NCBI GenBank assembly: GCA_965112735.1
Contig: OZ218958.1
Location: 2,976,001-3,040,000 of the forward strand
Direction of reading: 5' to 3'
DNA from: Phaeosaccion multiseriatum
Taxonomy: Eukaryota; Ochrophyta, other classes
Length of the DNA stretch: 64,000 bases
The first letter of the stretch is position 1. Each line of letters begins with the position of its first letter. A model generated the notes under the pieces. The model saw nothing but the letters and a program-made list of their open reading frames with translations, ran no database searches and was not told the origin of the DNA. Shown piece by piece: positions 42,907-53,004 of this stretch. Both the position numbers and the translations under genes were made by a program.

Positions 42907-43490
42907 AAGCTCTGCTCGCTCTCATCCCCCCTCCTTTACCTGCTCGCCCTCCTCCTCATTCTACGCACCGAAGACAAGGGGTGACTGATGATAACTTGGG
43001 CATTGGTCTTCGTTCTGCCCCCTCCGAAGTGTCCACCCCTCCCAGCAGCAGCTGCAGCGTGGGCATCCGCGTAGTGAGCTGCTTCTGCCTCTGCCCCAGC
43101 CTACTGACCTCACCATCCGCCGCTGTGCTCCCACACGCTGCCCAGAGCGCCTCGGAGGCTTCATCTGCAAGCCTGACCCCTGCCCGGCCTGCCTCCCCTG
43201 CACGCCACGGTTGTCGGGGCATCGAGGTCCTTGGACACTTTGGTGTTCCTCAGGCCGAGGTACAAGGCGTGGAGGAAGCGCTGGTCCGACGACCGCACCA
43301 CGTCCAACAGTCGAGGGCGGTTCCGCTCCGCCGCCCTTCGGGGCGTGAAAGGGCCTGTCCATGCTCTCTGTGAGGTGTCCCAGCCGCTCCCGTACACTGA
43401 GTGGTGCCCTCCCGAGCTTTCCGCTGCAGGAGCTCCATGCACGCCTCTCCCCCACAATGAAGGCGCTTTGGCGCTGTGTACGGACATGGA
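42633..43490 (-). pseudogene. SMC4: SMC4 hinge and coiled-coil fragment (copy X3)
   Basis: Third copy with the same frame breaks. It has RLLDVVRSSDQRFLHALYLG like X0, and the longer ADEASEALWAACGS piece like X1. No intact SMC4 frame can be read. It now lies upstream of the junction that removed the VPS35 fragment. Confidence 0.72.
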
Positions 43491-43590
43491 AACACAGCAC
43501 CAACAGCCCCGCATTGATCGTCCGCCGCTGAGTCCCTCCACCTCGCTCTCCGAGCACGAGAGGCCATACACATACACGTCTTCTGGCTCC

Positions 43591-45045
43591 TCAGTTCTCG
43601 CAGTCGCAGGGGTGCCCATTGGCATGCACCCACTGCTTGATCTCCTCAAGGACACTGCCCCTGACGTCCCACTGTTCACCAGCTTCCTCCTCCTCTCTCC
43701 TGATGACCTCTGGACAGACACTCCCATCCCACGGACAGCCCACCTCTTCTGAGCGGAGCCACAACAGCATTTCCAGGCTCTTGCCTCCTTCAAGTGCCGC
43801 TCTGCATACGTCAGGGGTCCAATCACAGAACTCACGCGCGTTGGCATGCAGCCACCGCAGAGCGTCGAAATGGCCGAGAAGGGCAGCAGTCCGAGCTCCC
43901 CTCCTCCAATGGCCGAAAAGGGCAGCCTTCCGAGCTCCCTTCCTCCACCAACTGCCCTCCTCCGCTCCCTCCAGCTCAGCTCTGACTTTGGGATTGTTCA
44001 GCAGCCATGCCAGCGCAGAGATGTGCCCATAATAAATAGCACAGAGCCACACATACTCATCAAAGGGGGCGTTCACGTCATCCGACAGAAGCCACTCCAG
44101 CAGTTGCAAGTCCCCCCTCCCCGCAGCAACATTGCAGACCTCCACATTCCACGGGCATTTCCCCTCCTTGGTGTCAGCCGAGTCCTCTGAGCGCAGCCAC
44201 TTGAGCACATGCAGGCTGTGCCGCTCGTTTCTCGATGCCCCTTCGCACACCTCCTCATCCCAGGGACAGCCCATGTGATGAAGGGCCTTGCACATGCTCA
44301 CATCTCCATACTGAGCAGCGGCCCTGAACGTTTCGACTGTAAGCTCGTAGCCGTGCCTCCTAGCCCAGTACACACGATCGATGGAGGCAACTACACTCTT
44401 TTGGCTTGTCTTGGCTGCGTGTTCCAGGATGTAGTACCCTCTCCACTCCTTGCACACCGTCGCCACGAAAGCGTACTCCCCCTTTCCCACGAGCTCCATC
44501 ACCTTTGCATACACTTCCTCCATACCAAAGGCGCTCGCACAGGCGGCCGAGCCAGGAAGGGGAAGTCGATGAGATGTAGCACGTCCAATGGTTCCACTCT
44601 CTCCGCCGGAGGTCGAACGTCGCCGCTTGCTTCCCCCCCTCCTCTCTCTCCCTGCCTTCCCGTCCTCTACCTCAGCGTCCGGATTGTGGGGGCCGCGGCT
44701 TCTGGGCGCTGCTGAGGGTTGTACTTCAAGGCGGAGGAGGATCAGTTCCTTCTCTCTCTCCAGCGCCCTCTCTTTTCTCTTCTCGTCTAATAACTTTGCC
44801 TCCTTCTCCATCTCGCGTAACTTCTCGTCCCTCTCGTGAACCTCCATTCTCATTTGCTTCTTCTCCTCTCTCAAAGCTTGGAGGTGCATCAACAGCTCCT
44901 TCCTCACCCCCTCCCTCTCACCATCCGCTGTTGACGTTGCTCCTCCCAAGCTCAGCCCCAGGTAGCTGCCCTGCGCGCTCAACGCCTGCTCCACTGCCTC
45001 CTCCTTCCTGCTCACTGCTGCGATACTCGCACGTATGTCCTCCAT
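43591..45045 (-). CDS. F-box-like/ankyrin repeat protein ANK6 (X/Y mosaic)
   Basis: 484 residues from the ATG at 45,045-45,043; intact. The body matches type X, with the 39-bp duplication (43,869-43,947) and ending HPCDCEN. The first 50 or so residues match type Y instead (MEDIRASIAAVSRKEEAV, LGLSLGGATSTADGE, as in ANK4). That pattern suggests gene conversion or crossing-over between copies. Divergent with FNIP5 across 248 bases. Confidence 0.85.
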   Translation of the reverse strand: MEDIRASIAAVSRKEEAVEQALSAQGSYLGLSLGGATSTADGEREGVRKELLMHLQALREEKKQMRMEVHERDEKLREMEKEAKLLDEKRKERALEREKELILLRLEVQPSAAPRSRGPHNPDAEVEDGKAGRERRGGSKRRRSTSGGESGTIGRATSHRLPLPGSAACASAFGMEEVYAKVMELVGKGEYAFVATVCKEWRGYYILEHAAKTSQKSVVASIDRVYWARRHGYELTVETFRAAAQYGDVSMCKALHHMGCPWDEEVCEGASRNERHSLHVLKWLRSEDSADTKEGKCPWNVEVCNVAAGRGDLQLLEWLLSDDVNAPFDEYVWLCAIYYGHISALAWLLNNPKVRAELEGAEEGSWWRKGARKAALFGHWRRGARTAALLGHFDALRWLHANAREFCDWTPDVCRAALEGGKSLEMLLWLRSEEVGCPWDGSVCPEVIRREEEEAGEQWDVRGSVLEEIKQWVHANGHPCDCEN

Positions 45046-45293
45046 GATGGAATCGTAAGACAAAAAGGCCGATTGTTTGGTTGCCCCCCCCTCTTGCTTC
45101 CAGCCCTCGGAGCTGTGAGCCCTCTACGAACCTAGCACCAACACGTCAAGTCAAATCAGAAATTTCGAAATTTCCCGATTCCCGATCAGTCGGTCTACAC
45201 AGTGAAGTATCGCAGAGACGCTGGAAAGGGGGAAGGAGAGAGAGAGTACATTGAAGGGCCGAAGGAAGGGAAGAAGGGGGGGGGGGGAATGTG
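45046..45293. promoter_or_regulatory. Bidirectional intergenic region ANK6/FNIP5
   Basis: 248 bases with one GAAATTTCGAAATTTC block (about 45,159-45,174), then CCCGATTCCCGATCAGTCGGTCTACAC and the purine leader with a G run before the FNIP5 ATG. It combines the palindrome of ANK1/ANK3 spacers with the CCCGATC element of the ANK2 spacer. Confidence 0.6.
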
Positions 45294-46865
45294 ATGGAAG
45301 AAAGCCATGAAGAGACTGGTGGAGCGGGGGGAAATTTGCCAGAGCGCACCAGTCTCAGCAGCAGCGGGCCGGCGGCATTGAAGGTGGTTGCTGGTCGTGA
45401 TGGTGTTTCAAACAAGGCTCTGTGGGGCGTATGCAAGGTGGTCGACAAGGAAACCTCACGCGCTTTGGTGATCAACGCCGACATGCCCCAAGCTATCCAG
45501 TCGCGTGTGCTGAGTACGCTGAAGCAGCAGCAGCGGGAGCGCGAGAAGTCTCAACACTCCCAGGAAGGGCTTCGAAGGTCGGGAAGGATAAGGGCGAGGC
45601 AGCTGGACCATGGTATGGCGGGCTCCTTTCGCGTCAAGGCGGTGCGCCTCGGCATCCAACGCCAAGACGCTGACGAGCTGACTCCTGCTGATGGGGCTCT
45701 TGCTGTCAAAGTGTTGGCACTGCTGCCACTCTTGGTCAAGCGTGTGGGGTTTTCGGAGTTCTTCGATGCGTGCCGCGTTGTTGTACCGAGCGGCGTGGAG
45801 GAGGTGGAGTTTGCACGGAACTCAAGGTTCAACAGGCCAATCGTTCTCCCTTCCTCACTGAAGAAGGTCACTTTTGGAAAATGGTTCAATCAGGCTGATT
45901 TGGTGCTACCAAGCTCTCTGAAGGTGCTGGACTTTTCAATACTCTCAGATTTCAACAGGCCAGTCGTTCTCCCCCCCTCGCTGAAGAAGGTCACTTTTGG
46001 AAATTACTTCGATCAAGCTGATTTGGTGTTACCAAGCTCTCTGGAGGAGCTGGAATTTGTATGGAACTCAATGTTCAACAGGCCAATCGTTCTTCCCCCC
46101 TCGCTGAAGAAGGTCACTTTTGGAGAAGACTTCGATCAGGCTGGTTTGGTGCTACCAAGCTCTCTGGAGGAGCTAAAGTTTGCATGGAACTCAAACTTCA
46201 ACAGGCCAATCGCTCTCCCTTCCTCGCTGAAGAAGGTCACTTTTGGAGAACACTTCGATCAGGCTGATTTGGTGCTACCAAGCTCTCTGGAGGAGCTGGA
46301 TTTATGGGACTCAAGGTTCAACAGGCCAATCGCTCTCCCGTCCTCGCTGAAGAAGGTCGCTTTTGGAGATTGCTTCGATCATGCTGATTTGGTGCTACCA
46401 AGCTCTCTGGAGGTGCTGGAGTTTTCAGAGCACTCAGAGTTCGACAGTCCAATCGTTCTCCCTTCCTCGCTGAAGAAGGTCACTTTTGGAATAGCCTTCG
46501 ATCAGGCTGATTTGGTGCTACCAAGCTTTCTGGAGGAGCTGCAGTTTTCATGGGACTCAAGCTTCAACAGGCCAATCGTTCTTCCCCCGTCGCTGAAGGA
46601 GGTCACTTTTGGAGGTGGATTTAATCAGCATGTGGTCCTTCCCAATGGTGTGGAGGAGGTGGAAATGGGGCGTGACTTTAACCTCCCCCTGGACCTCCCT
46701 CCCTCTCTGCGGGCTCTTACACTGAGTCCTGTATACTCCTGCCCTCTTCCGAGCCTACCTGCTGGGCTGAAGAAGCTTACGGTGGGGGTGGGGTACCCGC
46801 TGCCTGCAGATCTACCCGAGGGGCTTCAGGTACACCAACATCGCTTTGAAGGATTAATCGATTAA
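45294..46865 (+). CDS. FNIP-repeat protein FNIP5
   Basis: 523 residues from the ATG at 45,294; intact. The N-terminal domain is of FNIP4 type (GVSNKALWGVCKVVDKETSR) with a deletion in the Gln/Pro-rich linker. Seven double repeats follow; the middle units copy FNIP1 (NFNRPIALPSSLKKVTFGEH, DSRFNRPIALPSSLKKVAFG), while others are unique (DFSILSDFNRPVVLPP, EFDSPIVLPSSLKKVTFGIA). The cap is as in FNIP3. The mosaic of FNIP1- and FNIP4-like stretches fits exchange between copies. Confidence 0.87.
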   Translation: MEESHEETGGAGGNLPERTSLSSSGPAALKVVAGRDGVSNKALWGVCKVVDKETSRALVINADMPQAIQSRVLSTLKQQQREREKSQHSQEGLRRSGRIRARQLDHGMAGSFRVKAVRLGIQRQDADELTPADGALAVKVLALLPLLVKRVGFSEFFDACRVVVPSGVEEVEFARNSRFNRPIVLPSSLKKVTFGKWFNQADLVLPSSLKVLDFSILSDFNRPVVLPPSLKKVTFGNYFDQADLVLPSSLEELEFVWNSMFNRPIVLPPSLKKVTFGEDFDQAGLVLPSSLEELKFAWNSNFNRPIALPSSLKKVTFGEHFDQADLVLPSSLEELDLWDSRFNRPIALPSSLKKVAFGDCFDHADLVLPSSLEVLEFSEHSEFDSPIVLPSSLKKVTFGIAFDQADLVLPSFLEELQFSWDSSFNRPIVLPPSLKEVTFGGGFNQHVVLPNGVEEVEMGRDFNLPLDLPPSLRALTLSPVYSCPLPSLPAGLKKLTVGVGYPLPADLPEGLQVHQHRFEGLID

Positions 46866-47095
46866 TCACTACTTTTCAAGCCTACTAGAATGTCCCGTGC
46901 AGATTTCGACAGTGTACCAACCGCATGGGTCCGCGGGAGCGGAGGCGAAAGTAAGCCCTGCTAACCTGCCCCACCCACCCCCTCCACTCCTCCCTTCGGC
47001 TGCGGTGCGACAACCCAGTGCCTTCTTGGACTATCTCCCTCATCCACACTGCCTGCCTGCTCTCAGAGTGTCTGCAGTCCCAAGCCTCGACTCGC

Positions 47096-47590
47096 CTACG
47101 CCAAGAGAGAGTCCACGAAGGCTGCCACCGTCTGCCGCTGCCGCCACGGGAGGCGCGCCCTCTCTTCCTTGAGCACAAGGGTAATCTCCACGCTCGAAGC
47201 TTGACGCTGCTGCTGCACCACCAACTGTCGCTGCTGGCGCCGGGGCTGACTGTGCTGGAGGCTGTTTGCCGCAGCGGTGCCCTCAGTGGCAGCAGACGGG
47301 GCGACGGAGAGGAGCGTCACCAGCAGCAGAATAGGGGCGGCATCGTCCTCGTCTTGCTCGCCGTCCCCGTCCGGGCCTCCCTCAGCCTCGCCATTGCCCG
47401 CACCAGCATCAGGGCCACGCGCACCCGCACCATCGTCCCCTCCTCTCCAAGCCGCCACCGCCGCCGTTGTTGTACCACCAACTGCTAGTGGTGCTTGAGG
47501 CTGCCCAATGTACACACCTGCCACTGTGCCCTTTTTCCAAGCGGGATTGCACGTTGGTGATACAGCAAATGGTGCGAGCCCACCCTCGAC
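47096..47590 (-). pseudogene. Tail frame of unit Y (T-short, copy Y4, interrupted)
   Basis: Copy of 6797-7330 with an in-frame TAG at 47,096-47,098 where other copies have Trp (LLAWASR). Otherwise almost the same sequence. Probably not coding. Confidence 0.25.
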
Positions 47591-47796
47591 CGTCAGCTCC
47601 TCCTCCTCTGACTCTTTGCTCTCTCAGAGGAGCCGCAGCAAACAGTCCTACGGGGCGCTCTCCCTCCAACACCTACACCCATCCACCGAGCCACATACAC
47701 ATGGACGGTGCGCGGCTCCAAAACATCGTGCGACCACACCCCAAACCGAAAGAGGACGAGACTGAGTCAAGCACGCCTCCCCCACCCCGCCGGCGC

Positions 47797-47845
<49 letters not shown>

Positions 47846-47998
47846 TCAGGAGCAGGATCAGGATCAGGATCAGGATCATGATCAGGAGCAGGATCAGGAA
47901 CGGGAGCAAGGCTCGCTCCGTCAGAGGCTCGCCTTGCATCTAGCGTCCAACGCTGGAAGCGGCACTGGCTGTAACTGTTTTGAAACTGTTCAAGTCCG

Positions 47999-48734
47999 TC
48001 ACCAGGGGGGGCGAGTCATGGACATGGTGGCTTGTCCGGCGTCCACCGCTCCGACGGCGGCCTTCTTGAGACGCAACCCTCGCCCCACAAAGAGAGACCC
48101 GGCCACAGACAGGGTGGAGTCAGCCTGTGACATCACAGGTATTGCACACAAGAGTAAGTCAAGCGTAGAGCCGTAGAGTGTAGCATGATAGCGTTTAGGT
48201 TAGAGCCACACACACGTGCACGCACACACACACACGCGCGCGCGCGCTCGCACATTGGTGTGGTACTCAGTCAGCCAGTCAGTTGGTCAAGTCAGTCAGT
48301 CAGTCAGACAGTCAGTCAGTGGCTGAGTAATTCAGTTGGTGGCTGAGTCAGTCAGTCAGTCAGTCAGTCAGTCAGTCAGTCAGTGGCTGAGTAATTCAGT
48401 TGGTAGCTGAGTCAGTCAGTGCGTCATCAGACAGGGAGGTACACATTTGGACCGGTAGATAGGCCAATGGAGGGAGAGAGAGGTGGGGGGGGGGGGGGTG
48501 GACTGGCAGGCACAGAACCCCACAAGAGGATGTGTACTGTGGAGGCACTCACATAGGTCTGAGGTGTCCACTTGTTGGCCTTCGTAGCGCCACTGCTGGC
48601 AGGGTCGGTTGCTCCCTCTGCAAAGGGAGAACCGACAGGGGGTGAGGGGCGTGAGGGGGGTGGGTGGGTGGGTGTACTTGTCACAAGCAGGTTCAGCTCG
48701 GTGCACTTGCACAGAGAATGTGAGAGAGAGAGAA

Positions 48735-48779
<45 letters not shown>

Positions 48780-48781
48780 GA

Positions 48782-48819
<38 letters not shown>

Positions 48820-51634
48820 CAGGCCGGGCCAGGCCAGGCCACCAGATCAAACGAGTGGGAAAGAGGAGTCCGTGAGCGTATTTGGCTTGGCCTCTTGGCC
48901 CTCCATGCTCTCCTCTCCTCTCCCTCCATGCTCTCCTCTCCTCTCCCTCGTGTTTGTTGTTCTACTCATTTCTCCTCGTGCTTGTTGCTGCTTACCTTGG
49001 GCAGCGTCCCCAGGGGGGAGGTTGGTCTTGTGCCAGAGGGTGGCGTCGTAGGGCATCTCTCCCCTGTTGCGGGGGGTGGGTGAGGGGTTGGGTGAGGTAT
49101 GGCCAGGTGTGGAGCAACGACAGAAACCCAGCGCACACGCACACACGCACACACGCACATACAAGCAAGTAGGACCTTCCGTGAAACAAGTTGTGAAGTC
49201 CACACACTACAACCTTCCTCCACTCCCCCCCTCTCTCCCTCCCTCCCTCCCTCCCTCCCTCCCTCTCTGGCCCATGTCCCTCTCACTCACCCTCTTCCGC
49301 TGTTGATGAACTGCGTGAGAGGCGACGGCGGGCGATTGCCCCACTCCATCGTCGCGGAGAAAGTCTCTCCAAGCCCCACCGTCTCCGGAGAGTATCCGGT
49401 CTGTTGCAGCCTCCGCCTCAGGTCCTGACGCACCGGAGGGAGAGCCGTATTCAGGGAGAGAGAGAGGGAGTGGGCGAGGGGAGGGAGGGAGGGGGGGAGG
49501 GAGGGAGGAAGTGAGGGAGGGAGGGAGAGTGGAACGGAGAGATACAGGGAGGGAGGGAGGGAGGGAGGGAACATCTGTCCTTAGATCTCTGTGAGAGCGT
49601 GAGCGTCCTCCTTACGTTAGCATGCGTGTGTACCTGCATGCTGCCCGACGAGGAGGGGGTGCCCCGGGTGGTGACGAGCTTACCCCTGGCCGTCTGTGTG
49701 TGTGCGTGCGTGTGCTGCGTGTGCCCTCCACGCCGAGAGGCTGCATACACACAGAGCAGGGAAGGGTGGAGGGGGGCGTCAGCGCCACGCGCGCAAGCCC
49801 GTAGGCATTGGGTAAGCCGGCAGGCAAGAAGAGGGCACAATCTTACACCTTGATGTGCTGTAAGAACAGGAGTGTACAGAGCATACACATGCTCTGATAT
49901 GCTCTGCGGCTGAAAGTGAGGGCCCTCCCCCCCCCCCTCTAATACACAAGTCTGCCTGGGCAGTATCAGTTTTCATTTCAGTTTCAGAGTCACATGATTG
50001 GGTACAGTACTCACTTTGCCTGGAGGAGGCGGCGGTGTAGTCAGACTGCATCCGACGGAGCTCTCTGTGAAGTGCCATCTGTGTAACCGCCTCCTCCGCG
50101 ATGGTGTCTGGGGAGGGGGAAGAGGGGGAGGAGGGAGGCAGAACCCAAACCGAGACAAAGCGCACACACACACACACACATATATTCGAGGAGAGTTGGG
50201 GGCATAGAGGTGAGGTGTAGGGGAATAAAAGGCTTTTAATGCTGACCAGTGGGCAACAACAACGGCTACCCACCACCACCACCACCGCCACCACCATTGG
50301 TTGCCATCCCACCCCCTCTCTCACCGTCCTTGGCCACGACGTCTCTCTTGAGCTTGAGCACTCCCTCCTTGGTGAGGACCATCTCCTCGTGCTGCGCATC
50401 CATCTCCCCCCTGAGGGCCGCGTTCACCTTCTTCTGCGCCGTCAGCTCCACGTCCTTCAGCTGGGAGTGAATGAGTGAGTGAGTGCGTGTGTGGGTGCGC
50501 GGGTGGGGTGGATGGGTGTGTGCGTGGGTGCGTGCGTGGGTGGGTGGGTGGGTAGGTGGATGTGTTTCGAAAGGCGTATTTCCCCATTTGGTTGAGTTCA
50601 TTGTGAGCGAAGGGGCATGACGAGAGGAAGGGGGGGAGGTGACAAGAGAGGATTGCCTGCCTTCGGTGGCATGACACATTTCTATGCGAGCATAGGTAAG
50701 CTTCCGTCACTACTCAAGTCAACCCGCGTTGAGATGGCGTGCATGAAATGTCTCCATCCATGCCTCTGCTCCTGTGCTGACAGGGGTGGGTGAGGCCAAA
50801 AGGCACACGCAGTCCTCACCCTGAGCTTCGCCTCCATGTCCCGTACACGTGCCTCGGCCTCTAACCACTTGGTCTCTGCATCCTGCACAGTTTGATTCTA
50901 AAGGAAGGGATAAGAGAGGAGGAGTAGGAGGAGGAGGAGGAGGAGGAGGAGGAGGAGGAGGAGGAGGAGGAGGAGGAGGAGGAGGAGGAGGAGGAGGAGG
51001 AGGACGTGAGAAGAGCTCAATATGTTCGAGCAGAGGGAGGGAGCAAGCAGGACAGAGAGCGCAGCGCATTAAGTGTTCGAGTCGTTGGGGACACAAACAA
51101 TGAGCACATGTGCTCCATGAAACGCCTTGCAATACACCAAAGCGTGTCACCCCCGCTCGTCCCTTCCCCTCTCACACCCTCTCTTTCGGTCCTGTTCCTC
51201 TCTCACTCACTCACGCACTCAATCACTCACCGCCTCCCTCCTTCCCTCCTTCCTTCCCTCCCTCCCTCCCTCCCTCCCTCCCTCCGTCCGTCCTCTGTCC
51301 TGTCCTGCCACCTACCGCCTCCTTGCCCTGAAGCATGAGTTTGTCCGTCCGATGGAGGTCCTGCAGCCGCATGCTCCTCTCCTGCAGCCACCGCTCCTCA
51401 CTAAGCTTGGCCTTGCCTTCGAGCTTGGTGCGGTGCTCCAGCAGCCCCCCAAGGTCGTGCTTCAGAGTCGATATCTGTGAGGGCCGGGAGGTCCAGCGGA
51501 AGGGAAGGGGGGGGGGGGTGAATGAGGGCAAGGGAGGCCTTACACAGCCAAGCTCCTATCGGCCATCTCTCTCGTAAGGGTTGACGACGGAGGATTCTTC
51601 GCACAGACTAACAGATCCAGAGGCATATGGGGGG

Positions 51635-51702
<68 letters not shown>

Positions 51703-52865
51703 GGCAGACAGACACAACACAGATGGGATGGAAAATTGAAGGCATTGGCTAAGCACCCACCTCGTGCTCCATGAGGCGCATGCGCTTCTTCTGCCCCTCC
51801 CTGGCCACGTTCTCGATCTTCGCGGCCTTGTCGTAGCGAGCCACCTTGGCGAGGGCTTGCACATGCTGTGGAGAGAGGGGAGGGGGGGGGGGGTTGAGGA
51901 GAGACAAGTTGAGGACGAGAAAAGATAAATACGTGGTGCGGAGAGAAAGAGTGAGAGGGGAGGGAGGGGGCGAGAATGGGTGCGGGGAAAGAGAGGATGA
52001 GAAGAGAGAGAGGATATGGTGACCTGCAGAGAGAGAGTATGAGAGGGGAGTGCAAAGAAGAGTGAAAAGAAGAGTGTAGCACCCTTGTGCGCGAGCAATG
52101 GGATGGATGTACGCGTACCCACCTCAGATTTCAGTACCGATAGGCTCTCCTCGAGAGCGTCTGCCCTCCGAACACTTTGGCTCAGCTTCGCTCGCACGGC
52201 CTCCTGCACCGAGCGGGTTGAGAGATGGGGAGACGCAGAAGCAAGCACAGAAGGGATGGATGGATGGTCGGATAACATCAGAGTGACTGGCCCCTAACCC
52301 AAAAGGATGATGAAGCTCGCCCGAATCAGAGTCTGAAGGAGAAAGAGAAAGCGCGCCAGAGCGAGAGGAGCGCGAGGGCCCCCACTCCACCTTGGTGCTT
52401 TTCCGTACCGCTTCTTGATCGAGGTCAGCGTGCCCGCTCTTGTACACCTTGATGTCGCGCTCCTGAGCTTCGTAATCCTCCTAGAACGAGGAGAGAATGG
52501 AGAGGGAAGGACAAGAGAGGGTTGGGGAGGAGGAGGGAGGGGAGGAGAGGACAATACAAGGGGAGCAAGAGAAGAGAGTAGACTCGATGAAGAGGCAGGA
52601 TGGTATAGGGATGAGAAGGGGGGTAGTAGGAACCATCCTGATGTGTCTGCTTTGCTCGTGAACCAAGAAAGAAAGGCTAGACTCCCTGAGCTTCTCCTCC
52701 GGCCTTCGGTGCTCGAGCCATCGCCACTCGCGTCGATGCTATGTATATTTCTCGCGCCCCGCTTTACTATTTACGACTCACCTGCAAGCGCTTGTACTTT
52801 GTCTCCACCTTCTCCAGCTCCTCCAGCCTCTTTCGGAGACGTCCCAGGTCCGCCTTGGTAGCCAT
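47999..52865 (-). CDS. 14-exon coiled-coil protein CC4
   Basis: Same exon order, splice sites and phases as CC1. ATG at 52,865-52,863; stop TGA at 47,999-48,001. All exons open. It is the rightmost copy and the only one next to single-copy DNA: its start is 139 bases from the divergent ANK7. Introns carry the longest (GGA)n (50,923-51,004) and a pure (GACA)n run (51,636-51,705) absent from the other copies. It may be the parental copy, judged by its position next to unique sequence. Confidence 0.75.
51636..51705. repeat. (GACA)n tract in CC4 intron 4
   Basis: About 17 perfect GACA units. CC1, CC2 and CC3 have a mixed CACA/GACA stretch in the same place (11,283-11,350; 27,315-27,380; 39,790-39,895). 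Confidence 0.92.
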
Positions 52866-53004
52866 TCCTGCCGCCTGCCTATTGCAGCCCCATCACAGAC
52901 GGGCTCGAATCAAGAGGGAATACAGTTTCAGGACCCAGCTGTGATTTGGACAACCAACGCCCCCACACTCTGACGGGTTTAGGGATTTAGGTTTTGGAGA
53001 AAAT

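Larger units (their letters stand above)
1..52960. repeat. Tandem segmental-duplication array (X and Y units, about 16-kb dimer)
   Basis: Long blocks recur in the same order and orientation. Ankyrin genes end at 3274, 12,727, 19,325, 28,731, 41,271 and 43,591. FNIP-repeat genes start at 4991, 14,540, 21,023, 33,653 and 45,294. Coiled-coil genes start (minus strand) at 12,518, 28,522, 41,062 and 52,865. X0 to X1 and CC1 to CC2 are both displaced by about 16.0 kb; later spacings are 12.5 and 11.8 kb because an X unit is missing or shortened. Introns are nearly as similar as exons and differ mostly in microsatellite length, so the duplications are recent. Homology at the right edge fades near 52,960; the left edge lies outside the window. 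Confidence 0.93.

Noticed and set aside
51636-51705. CRISPR-like regular repeats (GACA and TCAG tracts)
   Set aside because: Pure microsatellites without unique spacers, in a eukaryotic intron.
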